From an uncultured Lachnospiraceae bacterium (GTDB taxonomy: Bacteria; Bacillota; Clostridia; Lachnospirales; Lachnospiraceae): DNA of 24,087 nucleotides. The notes under the pieces were generated by a model. That model saw only the letters and a program-made list of their open reading frames with translations, was not told the origin of the DNA and ran no database searches. The stretch lies in NCBI GenBank assembly GCA_937877165.1, contig CALEFO010000143.1, positions 1-24,087 of the forward strand. The letters are read 5' to 3'. The position numbers were made by a program, and so were the translations under genes. Shown one piece after another: positions 1-7,615 of this stretch. Each line of letters begins with the position of its first letter. Positions within the stretch are counted from its first letter, which is position 1.

Positions 1-1644
1 CTTCCGGAATTCCTCCTTATAGCTCTGCGAATAGAAGCCAAGATACCCGTCCAGAGTTGCAATGCCGTTGTATTCCAGAACAGCCGGATGAAATCCATAG
101 GCCACAGCCCACTCTCCCTCATAACCGATCTGCCGGCATGCCTGCCCGAACAATTCCGTCGAATAGAACTCTCCGTAACTCAGCGTATCTTCCGGCCCAA
201 TGCCCATCACCTTTCGAGTTTCACTCTTTGCAGTATGAAGAAGGTCATTGTAGGAATTGCCGTACAGCAGAATGGAAAAAATCGCGGCTGCCATCAATCC
301 CCATACAAGAAAGCCACGCTTTCTTCCGGATCTGCTCACCCTGTCGGATCCTGCAAGACGCACATACAGACGCTGCAGTGCGATTGTAAACATTCCGTAC
401 CATAGAAACGGGTTAAAGAATACGGTCCTGCTGAACTGAAATCCCTTGAGCGGCGGCACCAGCTTCTCCACAAACGACCGGAACGGTCCGCAGTAATACA
501 GTCCGTAGATCACGCTGTTGAAAATCAGGATCAGAACGGCCAGATTATAAAGGTCACAGAACGCTTTTCTTCCTTCTTTTCTCCGGAGATACCCGACATT
601 CAGAACGATCCAATATACAAGGCAAACCGGCAAAACAATGAAACGGTGTGCGCTCTCACAGTGCAAGCCGACTCCGTTGATCAGAACATCCAGAATCCAC
701 TGCAGAATTTCTTTTCCGCCAAGACTCGTCTGCACCATCGTATCCCGGATCGTCGGCTCATTTGCAAGCAGCATCTGCCGGAACAAACGGTACTCGAACG
801 TCATATATCCAAGTGCCAGCACGACCGTGGCCGCAAGGAGTCGGAAATCCAGAGAAACCCTCCGCCTGCGCACGCTGTCCCGAATGCTCTTCCCCAAAAA
901 CGCAGCCGCAAGGTATCCCAGAAGGAAAATGCCAAAATAGGAAAAATAAGAAAGAAGCGGATAACAAAAAATCCCGGCCAGCCAGAGAGCCATTTTTATA
1001 TCTCCCTGAGTCAAAATCCGCAAAGGCAGTTTTGCCGAATGCGGCAGCCGGTGCACCAGCACCGATGTCACATTTAAACTTCCCTCTGCCCTCTCCAGCC
1101 TAAGAACCATCCACACAAGGAGTGGGACCGAGGCAAACGAAATTCCAAAGGACGGGAACAGATTCAGAATGCCATAGGCAAACCCGCCGAGAACCGTCAG
1201 ATTCCGCAATGCCTTTTCTTCCGGATTCCTGGACAACAGTCCGCGCTGATCAAGCTCCTTCGCCAGCAGCACAAAGGAAATGACCGCCAGAATCACCTTG
1301 AAAAAATACATCAGAAGGTAGGCCCCAAGAGGCGGAAAGACCCGATACAGCAGCGCTTCCACGGAGAATTCCCCCGGAAGAACATCCCGGGAGACGCCGT
1401 GCAGGAATGGAGCCGATGCTCCCTGTGCCGTGAAGGTATCCGTATTCTTCAGCATCTGATACTGCGCCTGGAAAAGATCCAGATTGTCTGCAATGCCGAT
1501 CTGCGCCGAATCTCCCGCCGCAAGATACAGAACCGCTGCACACAGCAAAAAAAGAGCCACCGGAAGCACAGCCCAGTAGCTCTTTGTTCTGTCTGTTCCT
1601 TGTGGCTGTCCGATTTCCTGCTGCTCTTTTCCTGTTCTTTTCAT
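1..1644 (-). CDS. Large polytopic membrane protein, DUF6044/YkoS-like (partial, C-terminus beyond window)
   Basis: An open frame of 548 codons begins at ATG 1644 and runs off the left edge without a stop. The N-terminus is hydrophilic (residues 1-22), followed by a membrane segment (about 24-43) and the segment DNLDLFQAQY (about 53-62). Many further hydrophobic segments follow, then a soluble stretch before the edge containing YNGIATLDGYLGFY. From memory, the DNLD segment and the YNG-x-TLDGY segment resemble DUF6044 proteins such as Bacillus YkoS; this is a motif-level resemblance only. It starts about 110 bp after the family 2 glycosyltransferase gene, and such multi-spanning proteins often use the polyprenyl-linked sugar made by that partner. 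The Shine-Dalgarno site is weak, and an in-frame GTG at 1686 is an alternative start. The role as a GT-C-like or glycan-export protein is inferred. Confidence 0.75.
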   Translation of the reverse strand, partial: MKRTGKEQQEIGQPQGTDRTKSYWAVLPVALFLLCAAVLYLAAGDSAQIGIADNLDLFQAQYQMLKNTDTFTAQGASAPFLHGVSRDVLPGEFSVEALLYRVFPPLGAYLLMYFFKVILAVISFVLLAKELDQRGLLSRNPEEKALRNLTVLGGFAYGILNLFPSFGISFASVPLLVWMVLRLERAEGSLNVTSVLVHRLPHSAKLPLRILTQGDIKMALWLAGIFCYPLLSYFSYFGIFLLGYLAAAFLGKSIRDSVRRRRVSLDFRLLAATVVLALGYMTFEYRLFRQMLLANEPTIRDTMVQTSLGGKEILQWILDVLINGVGLHCESAHRFIVLPVCLVYWIVLNVGYLRRKEGRKAFCDLYNLAVLILIFNSVIYGLYYCGPFRSFVEKLVPPLKGFQFSRTVFFNPFLWYGMFTIALQRLYVRLAGSDRVSRSGRKRGFLVWGLMAAAIFSILLYGNSYNDLLHTAKSETRKVMGIGPEDTLSYGEFYSTELFGQACRQIGYEGEWAVAYGFHPAVLEYNGIATLDGYLGFYSQSYKEEFRK

Positions 1645-1753
1645 GGTTCCCGCATCCTGTCTCTTTGCATCTGTTCTGTTCAGCACATACGAATTTCAAG
1701 ATTGAAGCCCGCACACGGCCAATTTAATTCTGAAATCCACGCGTGCTGAACGG

Positions 1754-2677
1754 TTATCGCATAATATGAAGATTGTTGCGGTCAATCTCGAAATTCCGCC
1801 GGTTATTGCGTTCCAGATTCGACAGAATAAGTCCCGAGAACAGGGACTGAATCGCTGCCAGCATGACAAATCCGCAGACGATCAGCGTCGGGAACTTCGC
1901 CACGAGGCCCGTATGCACATACTCCGTCAGCACCGGAATAAAGAAAATCACCGAAAGCACCGCCAGAATCAGGGAAAGAATCCCGAAAAAGCCAAACGGC
2001 TTATAGTTGCGGTACAGATTGAAAATCGTTCCCAAAACGCGGAATCCATCGCCGAAGGTATTGAGTTTGGAGGTGCTCCCCTCCGGGCGGTCGCGGTAAT
2101 CCACAACGACGTTCTCAATCTGCATGTTATTATAAACGGCGTGAATGGTCATTTCCGTCTCAATCTCAAAGCCCTTGGAGAGAACCGGGAATGTCTTCAC
2201 AAAATCATAGCTGAAGGCCCGGTAACCCGTCATGATATCCTTGATTTCGCAGTCAAACAGACGGTTGATGCTGCCGCGCACAAGGGAATTGCCGAGATTA
2301 TGAAACGGGCGCTTATTCTCCGTAAAATAAGTCGAGGACAGCCGGTCACCTACTACCATGTCCGCATTGCGATGAAGCACCAGGTCTACCATCTCCGGAG
2401 CCTTCTCCATAGGATAAGTATCATCACCGTCCACCATGACATAGCACTCCGCGTCAATCTCGCGGAACATCCGCCGGATCACATTGCCCTTTCCCTGCAT
2501 GTACTCATTGCGCACCACCGCGCCCGCCTCCTCGGCCAGCTGTGCCGTGCGGTCCGACGAATTGTTGTTATACACATAGACTACGGCCTCCGGCAGCGCC
2601 CTTCTCGTGTCTGCCACCACCTTGGCGATGGTCTTCTCTTCGTTATAGCAGGGAATCAATACTGCAATTTTATCCAT
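1754..2677 (-). CDS. Family 2 glycosyltransferase, DPM/GtrB-like, with two C-terminal membrane segments
   Basis: This 307-residue protein probably transfers a sugar from a nucleotide donor to polyprenyl phosphate at the inner face of the membrane. The GT-A fold is evident: the nucleotide-binding start IAVLIPCYNEE (residues 4-14), NNNSSDRTA (37-45), the metal/donor motif DGDDTYP (83-89), GDR (110-112), and MTGYRAFS with GFEIETEM (149-176). Two membrane helices follow at about 228-250 and 262-286, as in dolichyl- or undecaprenyl-phosphate sugar synthases. Length is normal for the class. The start is ATG 2677. It lies downstream of the DHHW gene across a repeat-rich gap and upstream of the large membrane protein, a pairing that recalls ykoT-ykoS of Bacillus (from memory). 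The sugar cannot be read from the sequence. Confidence 0.92.
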   Translation of the reverse strand: MDKIAVLIPCYNEEKTIAKVVADTRRALPEAVVYVYNNNSSDRTAQLAEEAGAVVRNEYMQGKGNVIRRMFREIDAECYVMVDGDDTYPMEKAPEMVDLVLHRNADMVVGDRLSSTYFTENKRPFHNLGNSLVRGSINRLFDCEIKDIMTGYRAFSYDFVKTFPVLSKGFEIETEMTIHAVYNNMQIENVVVDYRDRPEGSTSKLNTFGDGFRVLGTIFNLYRNYKPFGFFGILSLILAVLSVIFFIPVLTEYVHTGLVAKFPTLIVCGFVMLAAIQSLFSGLILSNLERNNRRNFEIDRNNLHIMR

Positions 2678-2702
2678 TCTCTATCCTCTTTTCCGAATAT
2701 GT

Positions 2703-2820
2703 CTGCCAGCAGGAGAAACCACGATCACGCCCCTTCGAGTGCCACGAGGAGAATTTCGCGAAGGCAAATTCTCCGACGTGGGAGCAAGCAGGAGAAACCG
2801 CCATCAGGCGGTTTCGAGTG
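2703..2820. repeat. Composite palindromic intergenic repeat (two related hairpins around a third)
   Basis: The gap between the DHHW and glycosyltransferase genes is almost filled by three stem-loops. The right unit (2788-2820) has a perfect 9-bp stem, GAAACCGCC (2794-2802) and GGCGGTTTC (2807-2815), around the loop ATCA, with GCAGGA before and GAGTG after. The left unit (2709-2741) has the same borders, length and ATCA loop, but only the ends of the stem still pair (GAA/TTC and CG/CG). Between them a separate hairpin pairs GGAGAATTT (2748-2756) with AAATTCTCC (2766-2774), with outer CCACG/CGTGG arms. A third unit of the same family lies at 4053-4082. This resembles REP/BIME-type elements in layout; no relation to a named family is claimed. 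Confidence 0.85.
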
Positions 2821-2822
2821 CG

Positions 2823-4004
2823 CTATTCCCTCACATCTCCCTGATACCCGTCCGTCAGTGTAAAATCCAGCATGTTTCCGATGTAGCGCTCGACTGTCTC
2901 ATACACCACAGCATTCGGCTCCTCCCGAAGGAGCTGCCCGTGCGAATAGTGATAGTAGAAGGTCATGTATCCTGACTGATAATGGCAGGCCAGATACGGT
3001 GACATCATCGTCGAGAAGGAGTCTCCGATGACAAAGAGCTTTCCCCCCGGAGCAGAGCCATCCGTCGTATGGAAGCGGAACACCTTCCCGCCATCCTCCT
3101 GAACCGTCTCCATAGGATGAGGCGTATATCCGCTCACCACATAATTCGGACAGTCGTTCAGAACATTCCCCAGGTGAATCAGACGCGCAAGATCATAGCT
3201 TCCCGTGTGCCGGTCCTCCACCTCTACACATTCCAGCGGCGTAAAATCATAGCCAAGCGTATGGACCAGCCTCTCCGAGCCGATATAGGCTCCGAGGTTG
3301 TTCCAATGCGTATCATATTTATAATATAGGTCAGTGTCCGGATTCGCTTCACGGAACGACATCAGATCCTCATATCCGCAGACAACCTTCAGGTCCGTAT
3401 TCTCATTCAGGTAGTCCACCACCTGCTGCATTCTGCCGTATTCTGCTGGTTTTCCGTACATATCCGGCATATACTCACTGTAAACCCGCTCCTTGTTCGG
3501 CGCAATGTAGATCACAAAATCACTCCCGCGGGCTGCAAGCTCATCCCTGGCAGCGGTGAAATTCGAAGCAATCTTCTGCAGCTCCTCGTCAGTGAAGAGA
3601 TCGGTTCCCATGTAATCGCCGATTGGATCCTCATCCGCAACCTGTGCTCCCTTATAGAACAGCCAGCCGTCCTTTCCCACAATCACACTCTGCGAAGAGG
3701 ATGTTTTCAGAAGCTTATATTCCGCAAGCCCGTGAAGTGTCAGCAGCTGATTGCGGAACGGAAGGTGGTCGTTGAACCAGGCCTCGAACTGTGAAGGAAA
3801 GGTCTCCAGCGTTGTAACGACCCCCTCCGCCTTCGCCTCCTGAGAATACGGAAGCGGCGACAGAGTACGCTGCTCATAGTTCTCCGTGTCCACATGGCTG
3901 CGGATTACCGCAAAAAAGGCAACCGGCAGCACGATCATGACCGCCAGCAATGCCAGATACAAAATCTGCACCGGCTTTTTCAGCTCCATCGGCTTTGTTT
4001 CCAT
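2823..4004 (-). CDS. DHHW/AlgX-AlgJ-like SGNH-type protein, probable extracytoplasmic O-acetyltransferase partner
   Basis: The 393-residue protein has an uncleaved signal anchor (about residues 13-34) and an extracellular domain. It carries the signature DTHW (D231, H233) and GDSF with the candidate nucleophile S329, the same Asp/His...Ser order as AlgX/AlgJ and DHHW-family proteins that acetylate exported polysaccharide. Other family-like parts are VGKDGWLFY (109-117) and YIAPNKE (166-172). It directly follows the MBOAT gene, the usual pairing: MBOAT passes acyl groups across the membrane and the SGNH protein transfers them. The longer open frame reaching 4073 was not used because its first codons lie in the repeat at 4053-4082. 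A TTG at 4025 preceded by GGAGAG is a credible alternative start. The glycan substrate is unknown. Confidence 0.85.
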   Translation of the reverse strand: METKPMELKKPVQILYLALLAVMIVLPVAFFAVIRSHVDTENYEQRTLSPLPYSQEAKAEGVVTTLETFPSQFEAWFNDHLPFRNQLLTLHGLAEYKLLKTSSSQSVIVGKDGWLFYKGAQVADEDPIGDYMGTDLFTDEELQKIASNFTAARDELAARGSDFVIYIAPNKERVYSEYMPDMYGKPAEYGRMQQVVDYLNENTDLKVVCGYEDLMSFREANPDTDLYYKYDTHWNNLGAYIGSERLVHTLGYDFTPLECVEVEDRHTGSYDLARLIHLGNVLNDCPNYVVSGYTPHPMETVQEDGGKVFRFHTTDGSAPGGKLFVIGDSFSTMMSPYLACHYQSGYMTFYYHYSHGQLLREEPNAVVYETVERYIGNMLDFTLTDGYQGDVRE

Positions 4005-4052
4005 TTCACTTCTGCTATTCTTCAATGCTCTCTCCAATAAACTATCCGCATC

Positions 4053-4082
4053 GCAGAAGATGCCATCAGGCATCTTCGAGTG
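4053..4082. repeat. Palindromic repeat unit, same family as 2703-2820
   Basis: A perfect 9-bp stem, GAAGATGCC (4056-4064) with GGCATCTTC (4069-4077), encloses the loop ATCA. It is bordered by GCA on the left and GAGTG on the right, as in the units at 2709 and 2788. The stem sequence differs from that of the other copies while pairing is kept, so the structure, loop and borders are what is conserved. It abuts the MBOAT stop codon at 4083-4085 and so could act on the 3' end of that mRNA or modulate read-through to the DHHW gene. No U-tract follows it, so it is not a standard terminator. Confidence 0.85.
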
Positions 4083-5492
4083 TCAGAACCTGAAATAAAT
4101 AAACGGATTATAGGTGTTGTTCGCCAGCAGCAGGATGCTGACAAACAGGATCATGGCGCACCAGACAAATTCCACAATGCTTCCCTTCCACTTTTCGGCA
4201 AGAGCCGCGGTCTTCTTCCCGGAGAATGCCGCCTGCAGAATGCCGCAGCCGAGAATACCGATCACCATGGCGATGACCGCCTCCGCTCCGACCTGGGTTC
4301 CGAGAAGGATGTCCGTCTCCGTATATCTCCAGGGCATCAGCATGCGGGCCACGATGGAAAAGCCCTGCCGTATATTCTCCACGCGGAAGAACACCCAGCC
4401 GATCATCACAACCATCATCGTATAGACATGGGAGAGAATCTTCGATCGCTTCAGCACCTTTCCAAAGCCGATTCTCTCCACGACACTGAAGAGCCCATGA
4501 TACATGCCCCATCCGATGAAATTCCAGCTCGCCCCATGCCACATGCCCGTCGCGAAGAACACGATCAAAAGGTTCAGATAGGTACGGAATTTTCCCTTTC
4601 TGTTCCCTCCAAGCGGGATATACAAATACTCCTGAAACCAGGTACTCAGGGAAATATGCCAGCGTCTCCAGAATTCACGGATGGAGGAGCTGATATACGG
4701 ATAATTGAAGTTCTCCAGAAACTCAAAGCCGAACATCCGGCCCAGTCCGATCGCCATGTCGGAATATCCGGAGAAGTCATAATAAATCTGCAGCGTGTAG
4801 GTCAAGGCGCAGAGCCAGGCCATCCCACCCGTCAGCGAAGAGACATCCAGTCCATAGAGATTGTCCGCCGCCTGTGCCACCAGGTTGGAAATCAGGACCT
4901 TCTTGCCAAGGCCGTAGACAAAACGCCGGAAGCCAGAGGAAATGCCGGCTGCCGTCACGCAGCGGTTCTCAATCTGCACCTCAATGTCCCGGTACTTGAC
5001 GATCGGACCGGCAATCAGCTGCGGGAAAAACGATACATACAGTGCCAGATACAGCAGGTTCTTCTGAACCTTGATCTGTCCGCGGTACAAATCAATCACA
5101 TAGCTCATCGCCTGGAACGTGAAAAAGCTGATTCCAATAGGAAGCGCAATGTTTGCAAGAGGAATGGACGCCCCCGGTACCACATGGTTGATGGTATTGA
5201 TGAAAAAATCCGTGTACTTGAAGTAGCAAAGGAGTCCCAGATTGACAAGGATATCCAGAATCAGAAAGACCTTTGCCCTCCCGCGAAACCGCTCAATAAG
5301 AAGTCCGAACAGCCAGTTCAGCAGAATGGATGCCAGAAGAAGAAGGATATTACGCGGCTCCCCCCAGGCATAGAACAAAAGACTGGCGGACAGAAGAAGA
5401 ATATTTTGAAATTTCGGTTTCCGGATCAGAAGGCTCAGTACGAAAACGACGGGCAGAAAGATCCAGAGGAATACCATTGAACTGAATACCAT
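4083..5492 (-). CDS. MBOAT-family membrane-bound O-acyltransferase (AlgI/PatA-like)
   Basis: This 469-residue multi-spanning protein is a membrane-bound O-acyltransferase that moves acyl (typically acetyl) groups from the cytoplasm to an extracytoplasmic partner. Diagnostic stretches are YYDFSGYSDMAIG (237-249), EFWRRWHISLSTWFQEYLY (273-291) followed by IPLGG, and GMWHGASWNF (316-325) with the family's catalytic histidine, here H319. The N-terminus MVFSSMVFLWIFLPVVF is typical of the AlgI group. The start ATG 5492 is preceded by GAGGAA at good spacing; a longer frame to 5588 has no such site. The DHHW gene follows after a short repeat. Together they form an acylation pair comparable to AlgI with AlgJ/X. 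The target glycan is not identifiable. Confidence 0.95.
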   Translation of the reverse strand: MVFSSMVFLWIFLPVVFVLSLLIRKPKFQNILLLSASLLFYAWGEPRNILLLLASILLNWLFGLLIERFRGRAKVFLILDILVNLGLLCYFKYTDFFINTINHVVPGASIPLANIALPIGISFFTFQAMSYVIDLYRGQIKVQKNLLYLALYVSFFPQLIAGPIVKYRDIEVQIENRCVTAAGISSGFRRFVYGLGKKVLISNLVAQAADNLYGLDVSSLTGGMAWLCALTYTLQIYYDFSGYSDMAIGLGRMFGFEFLENFNYPYISSSIREFWRRWHISLSTWFQEYLYIPLGGNRKGKFRTYLNLLIVFFATGMWHGASWNFIGWGMYHGLFSVVERIGFGKVLKRSKILSHVYTMMVVMIGWVFFRVENIRQGFSIVARMLMPWRYTETDILLGTQVGAEAVIAMVIGILGCGILQAAFSGKKTAALAEKWKGSIVEFVWCAMILFVSILLLANNTYNPFIYFRF

Positions 5493-5603
5493 GAAGAATT
5501 CCTCAAATACAGAATATATCCGCAGAAGTCCGGTCCCGGATGCCGACATTTTCCTGTCGTCCATGGAGGCTTTCCCGCGGAGCAACAATACAGTTATCTT
5601 ACC

Positions 5604-6866
5604 TTACACGCTCTTTTTTCTCAATGCGAAGACAAAAAGCCCCGTAAGGAGCACGGTCACTGCGGCCATCACCAGAACAAAGGCAAGCACTGCTCCCCGG
5701 ATGCCGTCCCGCACAACAAAGGCAGGCGTCAGCGCAAGAGAAAAAAACGTTCCCACCAGATAGGCAAGCGGGATTTCGTTCTGTCGTCTCACAATCGTCA
5801 GAACCGCACAATAGAATCCATTGAAGGCAAGGAAAATGCCGCCGACCATAATCAGCAGCAGCTCCCCCCGCAGCATTGACAGGTCCGTCGCGTACAGCCA
5901 GGAGAGCACCGGAATGCCAAAAAGCCATGCCGCAAGAAGAATCGGCATCGAAATCATCACAAGTGCCCCGGCAATTTTTCTGAAATAACCGAGGAATTCT
6001 CCTTTCCTTCCATTCTCCCACGAGGAGGTCATGCGGATCAGCATCGGCTGATACAGGAACATATTCAACAGCTGAATGACAAACACCGGCATCGCAATGA
6101 AGTTGTAGCAGGCCTGCGCCGTCTCGTCCATGGCCGCGTCAATGGCATACTTCGGTTCATTGATAAGATAGAAGGACAGAAAGTTGGCAGCACACACGGG
6201 AAAGCATGCCTTCATCAGACCCGCGATCTTCCGGAAGGACCGCGGCGTCCCCACAAACTCCGCAGTATCCCGATATCTCAGAATCAGGAAGCCGGACGCC
6301 GCCAGCGCAAGAATCACCCCGCTCCAGGTCGCGGCAAGAAGATCCCTGGACGCAAGGAGCACCGCCATCATTCCGCCAACGCTCCAAAGAAGCCGAAAGG
6401 TCACCAGCTTGCCGGAGCGGTCCAGACGTCCCTTCTGCTGATACCGTCCTTCGAACACCTCTTCCAGACAATCCACTGCCTTCAGCACGCACATAGCAAG
6501 GACACAGGAGGTCTTGTACAGAGAATATCCGCCCGTTTTCGCACTCCACACCGTATAGACAAACGCCGCTGCGAGCATCAAAGCCACGGTGCACAGGCGG
6601 TGCCGCAGATAGTCGCAGAACGAATACTGCTCTGAAAGATCCGACACCTGATAATTGCGTACGCCGTAATTGCCAAGGTATAGAAACAGATTCCCGGTTG
6701 CAAATGCGATGGAGAAAATTCCTGCTGCCTCCAGACCGCAAGCTCTTGTGATGACAATCAGAAGGAAAACCGACTGGCCGGCATTGAGCATGCCGCCGAC
6801 TGCATTCCAGAGAAAATTTCCCGCATCCTGCTGGGCTTCCCGCTTCGATTTTTCCGAACTACGCAC
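5604..6866 (-). CDS. Wzx-type polysaccharide/lipid-linked glycan flippase (MOP superfamily)
   Basis: A 420-residue protein with about 12 predicted membrane segments. Its N-terminal region (about 16-61, from GNFLWNAVGGMLNAGQ to SIAFATGNLF) is typical of PST/Wzx flippases, which move undecaprenyl-pyrophosphate-linked glycans across the membrane. The start is GTG 6866, with GGAGGG seven bases upstream. It overlaps the gatD stop TAG (6859-6861) by 8 bp, so translation is probably coupled to gatD. A 111-bp gap separates it from the MBOAT gene. Family assignment is by overall pattern, since flippases share little sequence. It is closer in look to Wzx than to MurJ, but a role with a modified lipid II cannot be excluded. 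Confidence 0.85.
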   Translation of the reverse strand: MRSSEKSKREAQQDAGNFLWNAVGGMLNAGQSVFLLIVITRACGLEAAGIFSIAFATGNLFLYLGNYGVRNYQVSDLSEQYSFCDYLRHRLCTVALMLAAAFVYTVWSAKTGGYSLYKTSCVLAMCVLKAVDCLEEVFEGRYQQKGRLDRSGKLVTFRLLWSVGGMMAVLLASRDLLAATWSGVILALAASGFLILRYRDTAEFVGTPRSFRKIAGLMKACFPVCAANFLSFYLINEPKYAIDAAMDETAQACYNFIAMPVFVIQLLNMFLYQPMLIRMTSSWENGRKGEFLGYFRKIAGALVMISMPILLAAWLFGIPVLSWLYATDLSMLRGELLLIMVGGIFLAFNGFYCAVLTIVRRQNEIPLAYLVGTFFSLALTPAFVVRDGIRGAVLAFVLVMAAVTVLLTGLFVFALRKKSV

Positions 6867-7605
6867 CCTGCTTTCCCTCCAGCACGCCCTTCAGGACAAG
6901 GTCATGTGCCGTCTTCTCAAAGCCATCCGGAAGAGGCTCCAGCTCTGCCGCATTTCCGTAGCGGCGCTGCAGTGCGGTTTTCAGAAGGAAATCCGCAAAC
7001 TCCGGGTTCTTCGGAAGGACCGGTCCGTGCGAGTAGGTTCCAAACACATTCCGGTACCGTACACCTTCCGTTCCGTCCTCTCCATTGTTGCCGCAGCCTT
7101 TCAGAACCGTTCCAAGCGGCTTCACGCCTAAGCCAAGATACGTCTTTCCGCTGTGATTCTCAAAGCCTACCACTGTGCTCCCGCCGGATTCTTCTCCGAG
7201 CCGGAATGCGTAATTGTCAATCATCCGGTCACCGCCGACCGTATAGAAATCTACGGCCCCCAGGAACTCACATTTCACGCCCTCATGAGTCTGATAATAA
7301 TGCCCCATCATCTGGTAGCCGCCGCAGATGCAGAGGAAGGTCTTCCCGTCCTCGACCGCCGCCTTGATCTCCGCACCTTTTCCCGCGTTCAGGTCATCGA
7401 GAAGAACCTCCTGCTCAAAGTCCTGGCCTCCTCCAATGAAAAACAGATCATAGTCATCCAGGCTTTTCTTGTCTCCGATCTTCAGCTCGTCCACATGACA
7501 GTCAATGCCTCTCCAGGAAAGCCTTTTGGACAGACAGCGGATGTTTCCACGGTCTCCGTACAAATTCAGCACCTCCGGATAGAGGTGACAGATCTTCAGC
7601 TCCAT
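6859..7605 (-). CDS. gatD: Lipid II isoglutaminyl synthase, glutaminase subunit GatD
   Basis: This 248-residue type 1 glutamine amidotransferase supplies ammonia to MurT for amidating the D-Glu of lipid II to D-isoglutamine in the cytoplasm. The N-terminus LKICHLYPEVLNLYGDRGN (3-21) is highly typical of GatD and of CobB/CobQ-like amidotransferases. FIGGGQDFEQ (56-65) and the nucleophile elbow LCICGGYQMMGHYY (91-104, C94) are followed by YSHGPVLPKNPEFAD (191-205) with catalytic H193. Length matches the family. The start ATG 7605 lies 10 bp after the murT stop, with AGAGAAGAA ahead of it; the longer frame would overlap murT. The pair is a classic murT-gatD operon. Its stop overlaps the flippase start. 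Confidence 0.96.
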   Translation of the reverse strand: MELKICHLYPEVLNLYGDRGNIRCLSKRLSWRGIDCHVDELKIGDKKSLDDYDLFFIGGGQDFEQEVLLDDLNAGKGAEIKAAVEDGKTFLCICGGYQMMGHYYQTHEGVKCEFLGAVDFYTVGGDRMIDNYAFRLGEESGGSTVVGFENHSGKTYLGLGVKPLGTVLKGCGNNGEDGTEGVRYRNVFGTYSHGPVLPKNPEFADFLLKTALQRRYGNAAELEPLPDGFEKTAHDLVLKGVLEGKQGA

Positions 7606-7615
7606 ACGTTCTTCT

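Noticed and set aside
1250..1714. 154-codon minus-strand frame over the start of the left-edge gene
   Set aside because: It reads the same region in another frame; the 548-codon frame starting at 1644 has membrane segments and family-like motifs.
2703..2820. CRISPR-like array
   Set aside because: Only two related units, with stems differing in sequence and no uniform spacers; they are palindromic intergenic repeats.
1766..2863. 365-codon open frame on the plus strand
   Set aside because: Antisense to the family 2 glycosyltransferase gene, crosses the repeat cluster, and shows no motif or ribosome-binding site.
4080..5480. 466-codon open frame on the plus strand
   Set aside because: It is antisense to the clearly recognisable MBOAT gene, has a His/Gln/Arg-rich composition without domains, and arises from codon bias of the real gene.
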